DNA of 9,355 nucleotides from Bacteroidales bacterium UBA1756 (GTDB lineage Bacteria > Bacteroidota > Bacteroidia > Bacteroidales > WCHB1-69). Position numbers and translations under genes: made by a program. Where the stretch lies: contig DCHI01000071.1 in the NCBI GenBank assembly GCA_002314795.1, positions 1-9,355 of the forward strand. The letters are read 5' to 3'. Shown in pieces: positions 1-5,713 of the stretch (position 1 is the stretch's first letter; every line of letters starts with the position of its first letter). Under the pieces are notes generated by a model, which was given only the letters and a program-made list of their open reading frames with translations, ran no database searches and was not told where the DNA came from.

Positions 1-142
1 AGGTGTCCCAATGCGGAAAACAGGAGAAGGAGACATCACACTATCTGAATTTCTTGAAAATTTAAAATATATGAAAGGAATTACTTTTCAATATTTCTTT
101 GGAACAGAAAATGCAATAGAAAAACTTCGGAAAATAGGATGA
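1..142 (+). CDS. C-terminal end of an unrecognised protein (5' partial)
   Basis: An open frame enters from the left edge and stops at TGA 140-142, giving 46 visible residues. It begins GVPMRKTGEGDITLSEF and ends AIEKLRKIG. The peptide has ordinary protein composition: mixed charged and hydrophobic residues, an aromatic stretch ITFQYFF, and a basic amphipathic end. No family is recognised. The internal ATG at 11 could be a start, but no clear ribosome-binding site precedes it, so a larger gene cut by the window edge is more likely. The stop overlaps an ATG in the next frame (ATGA, 139-142), the usual signature of translational coupling to a following gene. It faces the minus-strand operon convergently. 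Confidence 0.5.
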   Translation, partial: GVPMRKTGEGDITLSEFLENLKYMKGITFQYFFGTENAIEKLRKIG

Positions 143-189
143 ATGTAAGTCAGAATGAATTTGAATATTTGCAATCGGAGTTATCTTAG
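139..189 (+). pseudogene. Possible truncated start of a translationally coupled gene
   Basis: ATG 139-141 overlaps the stop of the preceding frame (ATGA). It opens a 16-codon frame, MNVSQNEFEYLQSELS, ending at TAG 187-189. The polar, glutamate-rich, helix-like peptide reads like a normal protein N-terminus, and the four-base overlap is typical of an operon partner. It then runs into the tail of the oppositely oriented GNAT fragment, whose stop is at 181-183. Seen: the overlap and the short frame. Inferred: that it is the stump of a gene broken at this junction. It may instead be chance. Confidence 0.25.
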
Positions 190-522
190 CAATTCCCTTC
201 GTTCCAATTTCAGAACACGGACGGGCTTGTCAGCACCGACCTCGCACTCGTCTTCTTCAATATAGAGATTCGACGATTTTGCAGGAAGGTATCCTACGCA
301 CCCAATTATTTCTGACGTTTCTTTTAAACAGACGGCCCACATTCCTTCCGAAATAAAAAGTGCACGGAGAATCTCAAGACTTTCTTCCACACTCTTGTGG
401 GGCGGCCAACCGGCACGGGGGCCAACTTCCGGATCGGAAGCGTACTTATATAAAGACTGAGCGTCTGCATCCTTCCAATCACGAAGGAGCAGACGCTCGG
501 TCATCAATTCTTTATTTAACAT
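181..522 (-). CDS. GNAT-family N-acetyltransferase, truncated and probably inactive
   Basis: The 113-residue product begins MLNKELMTERLLLRDW. It matches the N-terminal half of RimJ/RimL-type GNAT acetyltransferases: the TERLLLR strand (8-14), the acidic helix DADAQSLYKYASDPEV (18-33), the GWPPHKSVEES segment (38-48) and strands around WAVCLKE and IIGCVGYLP (62-80). Full-length relatives are about 170-185 residues. After ECEVG (92-96), where the acetyl-CoA pyrophosphate loop (motif A, Q/RxxGxG/A) should follow, the sequence becomes ADKPVRVLKLERRELLR and stops. The acetyl-CoA site is therefore missing. The tail loosely resembles the C-terminal helix region of GNATs, so an internal deletion is possible. 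The start is 17 bp after the upstream outer-membrane gene, making it the last gene of the minus-strand operon. Residue 7 is an alternative start. Family assignment is firm; function is doubtful. Confidence 0.7.
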   Translation of the reverse strand: MLNKELMTERLLLRDWKDADAQSLYKYASDPEVGPRAGWPPHKSVEESLEILRALFISEGMWAVCLKETSEIIGCVGYLPAKSSNLYIEEDECEVGADKPVRVLKLERRELLR

Positions 523-539
523 TTCGGTGCAGTTATTCG

Positions 540-1454
540 TTAAAATGAATAACCGATTCCTAAACCGACGATTTCACGGAACTGGACACGCGGACTATTG
601 TGTATAGTACCTTGTTTGTCTTTCCATTCGCATTTCACACCGTCGTAGTATTTGAGTGAGGTACTCAAGGTGACATTCAGCACTTTCCAGAACTGATACG
701 AAATGGCGAAATCCCAGTCCACATCAACATTTCCGAACTTTTTCTTTTCGTAAGGAGTAAAGAGCATAAGTGTGGAGAGGATTTTGAGACCTTGAACTGG
801 ACTGTAATTGACACCGGCTTTGAAAGTGGCACCCAATTCCGCCTTGAACGTTTGGTCAAGCGGGACACCATACTTTTTGCGAAGGAGCGAGTCGGTGGCC
901 GTAGTGATACGACCGGCAACCGGTGAAAGATAAACCGTGAAGATATCGTTCGGTTTCCAGTCGATACCGACAGAAAGGTCACTGTAAGATGGTGAAAGCC
1001 AATTATATGAGTAGATTTCCTGTTCTACGTTGCTGTCATCCAACTTGTAATCGTAACCCTTATGATAGTGCGAACGGAAGCCGGCCATTACCGTAAGATA
1101 CCACGTTTTGTGGAATTCCCAACCGAATTTGGTAGAGAAATTGATTTTGTCATTGCTCTTACGCCAAGGGAATTTTGTACTTGGCGCCCACATCCAACCA
1201 TAGTCGGAGTCGAAATTGGTTTCCCAAGAGATGTAGTCCTTTTTGTAGGTCAACATAAGGTTGGTGGCCAGAATACCGTTACCGTTGTTGTTGCCACCAG
1301 CCGCCCAGTTCCACTGCATCGTTTCCGTCACATTGAAACTGACGAGTCCAGTGAACTTCCAATACGGATTTTTTTTCGGTTTGGCAGTGTCGGCCTGAGA
1401 GAAACCGCAAAACATAGCTGCCACTATGACGAATGTTACAAATACCTTTTTCAT
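540..1454 (-). CDS. DUF3078 family outer-membrane beta-barrel protein
   Basis: A 304-residue protein starting MKKVFVTFVIVAAMF. Residues 1-21 form a signal peptide (two Lys, hydrophobic core, likely cleavage after SQA). The mature part is rich in aromatic, alternating strands and ends in GLGIGYSF, with the terminal Phe typical of outer-membrane barrels. The N-terminal signature of DUF3078, a Bacteroidota family of unknown function, is visible: TETMQWNWAAGGNN (43-56), followed by a KSNDKINFSTKFGW segment and a FRSHYHKGY motif. The ATG at 1454 was chosen because it opens the signal peptide. An in-frame ATG at 1517 would add 21 residues that block the signal peptide and overlap the upstream gene. 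The start lies one base after the stop of the arginase-like gene, so the two are probably translationally coupled. Location in the outer membrane is inferred; its cargo or partner is unknown. Confidence 0.85.
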   Translation of the reverse strand: MKKVFVTFVIVAAMFCGFSQADTAKPKKNPYWKFTGLVSFNVTETMQWNWAAGGNNNGNGILATNLMLTYKKDYISWETNFDSDYGWMWAPSTKFPWRKSNDKINFSTKFGWEFHKTWYLTVMAGFRSHYHKGYDYKLDDSNVEQEIYSYNWLSPSYSDLSVGIDWKPNDIFTVYLSPVAGRITTATDSLLRKKYGVPLDQTFKAELGATFKAGVNYSPVQGLKILSTLMLFTPYEKKKFGNVDVDWDFAISYQFWKVLNVTLSTSLKYYDGVKCEWKDKQGTIHNSPRVQFREIVGLGIGYSF

Positions 1455-1455
1455 T

Positions 1456-2643
1456 TTAAATGGATTTTTGTTGATTGAACTTGTTGAATGCTTTCCACCA
1501 GCGTTCGGGAACCACATCCTCTTCTGCCATTTTATAATCCTTTATTGAACACGGAAGGAAATAGGTTTGTTGCGTCTGTTTCTCGCAATTGATAATCGGG
1601 ACTTCCACCCACCAACGGCTCGTTTTTTTACTACAATAAAAGACAAGCGGCTCGAGAGTTTCCGTAAGACTTTGAGTAATTCGAGTGTAATTATTTTTAT
1701 CCTTGAAAGTAAGATCGTCCTGACGTTTCAGGTAGCCCTCTACGAAATACCACACCATATGACTAATCAGCATAGCCGTCTGCCCGTTGTAGTCAAGCAT
1801 CGGATCGTACTCGTAAATGCCGAAGGATGTCAGTTTGTCATTCAAACCGGCATACTGAACCAACTGACAGATTTCTTCTCCATAAAATCCATTCGCTGAA
1901 GCATTTGGATTTCCAGGGGCGTCTGGGTGGCGCACGCAGCCGATGTCAATGGAGAGCATATCGGCATTGCGGATGACGGGCTCCATATCGGGCAAATCCT
2001 GACGCGCGTTACCAACACGATAGGCTTCAAAGAAGAGTTTGTCCATCATATCAATCGACTCAGGACTGTTCATATAGGTCTGGTAGCCGATATTGGAACA
2101 ATTCAGCAGGAAGTTGGGCTGACGAAGGATGATTTTGTTGAGATAGGCATTGGAGCGAAGCGGTTCTTCTTCCATCCCCAAATCGAAACGGGAGTCAATG
2201 TTGACAATGCTAACGAACTGTTGCAACTTATCGTAAGCCAAATAGTTAGCGTAAGCGAGGTCATTGCCTCCACCTAAAATGATGGGGATAATATTCTCGT
2301 TGATGAGCAGAGCCATCAGCTCGGAGACCACTTCGTAGGTGTCTTCTACAGTATTGCCAACGATGACATTGCCCAAGTCAATAATTTCGACATCCGGTTT
2401 CCAACGATACAAGCGATAAAGTTGCTTGCGAATCTCGTCCGGAGCAAGACGCGTGTCCATATTGTTGAATGCGCCACGCGATTCCGGAACGCCGACGATG
2501 GCAATCTGCATCTTTTCCCAATCGAAGTCGGTGCCATCGTAGAACTGCACATAATTAAAAAGAAGATGTGGATCTTCTGAACTTTCAACAAGTTCCAAAG
2601 AATCCACATCTACTGGAGTCAAGTACGAACTGATATCCATCAC
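1456..2643 (-). CDS. Arginase/formimidoylglutamase-family protein with noncanonical metal site
   Basis: A 395-residue protein of the ureohydrolase (arginase, agmatinase, formimidoylglutamase) fold. The order of family motifs is intact: AIVGVPESRGAFNN (48-61) with APDEIR (67-72); IILGGGNDLAYANY (121-134) where GGxH is expected; NIDSRFDLG (148-156) where DAHxD is expected; SIDIG (231-235) where SxDxD is expected; and EYDPMLD (278-284) in place of the EVNPxxD region. Metal ligands are altered: the first His is Asn127, the His of DAHxD is Arg152, and the second Asp of DxD is Gly235, while Asp150, Asp154 and Asp233 remain. A two-Mn hydrolase site is thus unlikely in standard form. As I recall, Bacteroidota proteins labelled formimidoylglutamase often show such changes. 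The C-terminal extension (about 335-395) carries RWWVEVPI and a PERWWKAF motif. It starts 7 bp after ppdK, with tandem ATGs at 2643 and 2640. Hydrolytic activity is not assured. Confidence 0.8.
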   Translation of the reverse strand: MMDISSYLTPVDVDSLELVESSEDPHLLFNYVQFYDGTDFDWEKMQIAIVGVPESRGAFNNMDTRLAPDEIRKQLYRLYRWKPDVEIIDLGNVIVGNTVEDTYEVVSELMALLINENIIPIILGGGNDLAYANYLAYDKLQQFVSIVNIDSRFDLGMEEEPLRSNAYLNKIILRQPNFLLNCSNIGYQTYMNSPESIDMMDKLFFEAYRVGNARQDLPDMEPVIRNADMLSIDIGCVRHPDAPGNPNASANGFYGEEICQLVQYAGLNDKLTSFGIYEYDPMLDYNGQTAMLISHMVWYFVEGYLKRQDDLTFKDKNNYTRITQSLTETLEPLVFYCSKKTSRWWVEVPIINCEKQTQQTYFLPCSIKDYKMAEEDVVPERWWKAFNKFNQQKSI

Positions 2644-2650
2644 ATACTTG

Positions 2651-5398
2651 TTATTTGTTACAGTTGCAGCAGCAACCTTCTTGCTTTTGTGCTTTGATTG
2701 CAGACTGTGCAGCAGCCAAACGAGCTACCGGTACGCGGAACGGTGAGCAAGAAACGTAGGTCATTCCGGTTTTGTAGAAGAATTCTACAGATGCGGGATC
2801 ACCACCGTGCTCGCCACAAACACCGACCTTGAGTTTCGGGTTGACGAAGCGACCGCGTTGAACACCTGCCTGAACGAGCTGACCAACACCTGCCTGATCC
2901 AAAGTCTTGAACGGGTCAGCAGCGAGGATCTTCTGATCGACATAGCTATGGATGATTTCGTTCACGTCGTCACGTGAGAAACCGAGGGTCATCTGTGTCA
3001 AGTCGTTGGTACCGAAGGAGAAGAATTGAGCGACTTCAGCAATTTCGTCTGCCATCAAGGTAGCACGCGGGATTTCAATCATCGTACCATAGAGGTAGTT
3101 GATTTTAAGACCGAACTGAGCTTCAACTTCTGCCTGAACCTTATCAGCGATAGCTTTTTGGTGTTTCAATTCTTTCACATCGATGGTCAGAGGAACCATA
3201 ATTTCGAGGTGTGGATCGAAACCTTCTTTCATCAATTCTGCAGTAGCGGTAAAGAGAGCGCGGAACTGGATTTCAGAAATTTCGGGATATACGATTCCAA
3301 GACGTGCGCCACGGAGACCCATCATCGGGTTGACTTCGTGCAGAGCGTCGATTCTCTTCTTGATTTCTTCGAAGGTGATGCCTCTTTCAGCAGCTTTAGC
3401 ACGCTGTTTTTCTTCGGTCTGAGGAACGAATTCGTGAAGCGGCGGGTCCATCAAACGGAAAGTAAGCGGTTTGCCGTCCAAAACCTTCAGAGTTTCCTTG
3501 GCAGCTTCCTTGATGTGTGGTTCAAGTTCTTTCAATGCTGCGTGTCTTTCATTATCATTGGATGAAAGAATCATATTGCGGAGAATATCGAGCGGGGTAG
3601 CACCGTTCTTGCCGTAGAACATATGTTCGATACGGAACAAGCCGATACCTTCAGCACCGAAGTTGATAGCGTTTTGTGCATCTTCCGGAGTGTCAGCGTT
3701 GGTACGAACGCCCATTCCCTGATATTTAGCAACGATGGAGATGAATTCTTGGAAACGCGGGTTTTCGGAAGAGTCAATCATCTTGAGAGCTTCGCCATAG
3801 ACATAACCCTTAGCACCGTTCAAAGAGAGAACGTCACCTTCTTTGAAAACTTTACCATCGATGGTGACAGTACGTGCATTCATATCAATCTTGACAGCGT
3901 CACAACCAACGATGCAGCACTTACCCCAACCACGAGCAACGAGAGCGGCGTGAGAAGTCATACCACCGCGAGCGGTAAGGATACCGTCAGCGGAACGCAT
4001 ACCTTCAACGTCTTCCGGATTGGTTTCTTCACGAACGAGGACGTTCTTGATTTTCTTTGCAGTATATGCTTTGGAAGCTTCGCTATCGAGAGCGATGACA
4101 CCGACAGCACCGCCAGGACCTGCGGGAAGACCTTTAGCGATGACGGTGTGTTTCTTTTCTTCAGCAGCTTCGAGGATGGGATGCAACAACTCGTCCATTT
4201 GAGCGGGTGAAACACGCATTACGACTTCCTTGTCGTCGATACGACCTTCGTGCAACATATCCAAAGCCATATTCATAGCGGCGATACCGGTACGTTTACC
4301 AACGCGGCATTGCAACATAAAAAGTTGGCCTTCCTGGATGGTAAACTCGATGTCAAGCATATCTCTGTAGCTGTCTTCGAGGATAGCGCGGATGTCGCAG
4401 AGTTCTTTATAAGTTTCAGGCATCAATTCCTGCATTGAATGGAGATGCTTGTTCTGTTCGTTCTTGGTTTCGTCGTTCAACGGGTTGGGGGTACGGATAC
4501 CAGCAACGACGTCTTCGCCTTGAGCGTTGATCAACCATTCACCGTAGAATTGGTTTTCACCGGTAGCGGGGTTACGTGTGAAAGCGACGCCGGTAGCTGA
4601 ACCTTCGCCCATATTACCGAATACCATTGCCTGAACGTTGACAGCTGTTCCCCAATCGTCCGGAATACCTTCGATACGACGATAAGAGATAGCTTTCTGA
4701 CCATTCCAGCTTTTGAAAACGGCCTTGATACCGCCTTCCATCTGTGCTTTTGCATCATCCGGAAATTCCACACCAAGTTTTTCCTTGATGGTCGCCTTGA
4801 AAGCGTTGGCCAATTCGAGAAGTTCGTTTGCCTTGATGTCGGTATCTGACTTGTAACCTTTCTTTTCCTTGTATTCGTCAAGCATATCGTCCAAAATCTT
4901 GCGGATACCTTTGCCGTCAACGGGAGCAATGCCTTCTGCTTTTTCCATAACGACATCGGCATACATCATAATCAAACGACGATAGGAGTCATAAACGAAA
5001 CGTTCGTTGCCAGTTTTCTTGATCAAACCAGGAATGGTTTTGGAGGATAAACCGATATTAAGAACGGTATCCATCATACCGGGCATAGAGGTGCGGGCAC
5101 CAGAGCGGCAGGAAACCAACAAAGGATTTTCGGGGTCGTCATATTTTCTGCCCATAATTTTCTCAACATTTTCCATAGCTTTCCATACGTCAGCCATCAA
5201 AGTGTCGGGAAGTTGGCAATTGTTTGCATAATAAGCGGTACAGCATTCGGTAGTGATAGTCAAGCCGGCAGGAACAGGAAGTCCCAACAAACACATTTCA
5301 GCGAGGTTGGCACCTTTGCCACCCAGGAGATTTTTCATGTCGGCTTTACCTTCAGCAGTCTTTCCGCCAAAGGTGTAAACGTACTTTACATTACTCAT
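2651..5398 (-). CDS. ppdK: Pyruvate,phosphate dikinase
   Basis: Catalyses ATP + pyruvate + Pi to AMP + PEP + PPi, reversibly, in the cytoplasm. It supports gluconeogenesis or PPi-based glycolysis in anaerobes. The 915-residue chain (from ATG 5398) has the three standard parts. The N-terminal nucleotide-binding part begins YTFGGKTAEGKADMKNLLGG, with RSGARTSMPGMMDT from residue 98. The central swivelling phosphohistidine domain has GGMTSHAA with catalytic His483 and the regulatory-type Thr481 two residues before it. The C-terminal PEP-binding barrel has LRGARLGI, SFGTNDLTQ and GVCGEHGGDP with catalytic Cys861. All key residues are present. A TTG two codons upstream was not chosen because the ATG gives the normal MSNVKYVY start. 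The last residues form a cysteine cluster (909-911 and 913), which is unusual. First gene of the minus-strand operon, divergent from the oxidoreductase gene. Confidence 0.97.
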   Translation of the reverse strand: MSNVKYVYTFGGKTAEGKADMKNLLGGKGANLAEMCLLGLPVPAGLTITTECCTAYYANNCQLPDTLMADVWKAMENVEKIMGRKYDDPENPLLVSCRSGARTSMPGMMDTVLNIGLSSKTIPGLIKKTGNERFVYDSYRRLIMMYADVVMEKAEGIAPVDGKGIRKILDDMLDEYKEKKGYKSDTDIKANELLELANAFKATIKEKLGVEFPDDAKAQMEGGIKAVFKSWNGQKAISYRRIEGIPDDWGTAVNVQAMVFGNMGEGSATGVAFTRNPATGENQFYGEWLINAQGEDVVAGIRTPNPLNDETKNEQNKHLHSMQELMPETYKELCDIRAILEDSYRDMLDIEFTIQEGQLFMLQCRVGKRTGIAAMNMALDMLHEGRIDDKEVVMRVSPAQMDELLHPILEAAEEKKHTVIAKGLPAGPGGAVGVIALDSEASKAYTAKKIKNVLVREETNPEDVEGMRSADGILTARGGMTSHAALVARGWGKCCIVGCDAVKIDMNARTVTIDGKVFKEGDVLSLNGAKGYVYGEALKMIDSSENPRFQEFISIVAKYQGMGVRTNADTPEDAQNAINFGAEGIGLFRIEHMFYGKNGATPLDILRNMILSSNDNERHAALKELEPHIKEAAKETLKVLDGKPLTFRLMDPPLHEFVPQTEEKQRAKAAERGITFEEIKKRIDALHEVNPMMGLRGARLGIVYPEISEIQFRALFTATAELMKEGFDPHLEIMVPLTIDVKELKHQKAIADKVQAEVEAQFGLKINYLYGTMIEIPRATLMADEIAEVAQFFSFGTNDLTQMTLGFSRDDVNEIIHSYVDQKILAADPFKTLDQAGVGQLVQAGVQRGRFVNPKLKVGVCGEHGGDPASVEFFYKTGMTYVSCSPFRVPVARLAAAQSAIKAQKQEGCCCNCNK

Positions 5399-5454
5399 TT
5401 TCAATTATTTTAGATGATTATTAAAATGGTTTTCTTGTTCTTTTTTCAAGGGTG

Positions 5455-5462
5455 CAAAAGTA
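5455..5462 (-). promoter_or_regulatory. Candidate -7 promoter element for the ppdK operon
   Basis: The minus strand reads TACTTTTG, a full match to the Bacteroidota sigma-ABfr -7 consensus TAnnTTTG. Transcription would begin near 5448-5450, giving a leader of about 50 nt before the ATG at 5398. The expected -33 TTTG near 5482-5485 is poor (GGCA on the minus strand), so the call rests on the -7 box and its position. Confidence 0.5.
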
Positions 5463-5576
5463 CAAAAAAAATTTTTATTTCTGCCCTAATCAGATGCTCA
5501 TTTTTCTCTAACCTTTTCCCTCGTTCATTTATCCAAATAAAAAAAACCTCATTTTATTATACGTTACAAACCTTAT

Positions 5577-5610
5577 AACTTTAAAAACCTTTAAACTTTA
5601 AAAACTTTAC
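5577..5610. repeat. 12-bp direct repeat with 17-bp period
   Basis: AACTTTAAAAAC occurs exactly at 5577-5588 and again at 5594-5605. Each copy is followed by CTTTA or TTTAC, so the two 17-bp units remain similar beyond the core. It lies between the two candidate promoters, about 30-60 bp upstream of the plus-strand -7 box. It could be a regulator site, an UP-like AT element, or simple low-complexity sequence. No regulator gene is in the window. Confidence 0.5.
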
Positions 5611-5614
5611 CAAC

Positions 5615-5647
5615 TGTGATTTATTTATGAAAAAAAAATTAAATTTG
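5615..5647 (+). promoter_or_regulatory. Candidate promoter of the oxidoreductase gene
   Basis: TAAATTTG at 5640-5647 matches the Bacteroidota -7 consensus TAnnTTTG. TGTG at 5615-5618, 21 bp upstream, is a three-of-four match to the -33 TTTG. Predicted transcription start is about 5653-5656, leaving a leader of roughly 60 nt before ATG 5714. Seen: both boxes and spacing. Inferred: use in vivo. Confidence 0.5.
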
Positions 5648-5713
5648 AGCCGCGATAGAATTGTTGCAGAAAGAGTGTTAATTATTTAGTAATCAATAAA
5701 AAAGTGTAATTTT

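Larger units (their letters stand above)
5399..5713. other. Divergent AT-rich intergenic region
   Basis: This 315-bp stretch separates the divergently read ppdK and oxidoreductase genes. It is strongly AT-rich, with long A and T runs, and holds no credible gene. It contains one candidate Bacteroidota promoter in each direction and a 12-bp direct repeat between them. No riboswitch, tRNA or intrinsic terminator was seen. Neither start codon has a recognisable Shine-Dalgarno sequence, as is normal in this phylum. Confidence 0.8.

Noticed and set aside
1455..1517. N-terminal extension of the DUF3078 gene to the ATG at 1517
   Set aside because: It would place 21 polar residues before a clear signal peptide and overlap the end of the arginase-like gene; MKKVFV at 1454 is the natural start.
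3026..3565. 179-codon open frame on the plus strand inside ppdK
   Set aside because: Antisense shadow of the PPDK C-terminal domain with low-complexity Phe/Ser composition.
3623..4210. 195-codon open frame on the plus strand inside ppdK
   Set aside because: It is antisense to a fully conserved PPDK coding region, has Ser/Thr/Phe-rich composition typical of shadow frames, and shows no domain.
5399..5404. TTG start two codons upstream of the ppdK ATG
   Set aside because: The ATG at 5398 gives the expected PPDK N-terminus, and nothing favours the TTG.
5399..5713. CRISPR array or small RNA gene in the divergent spacer
   Set aside because: Only two short direct repeats with no spacer pattern, and no stable hairpin followed by a T run.
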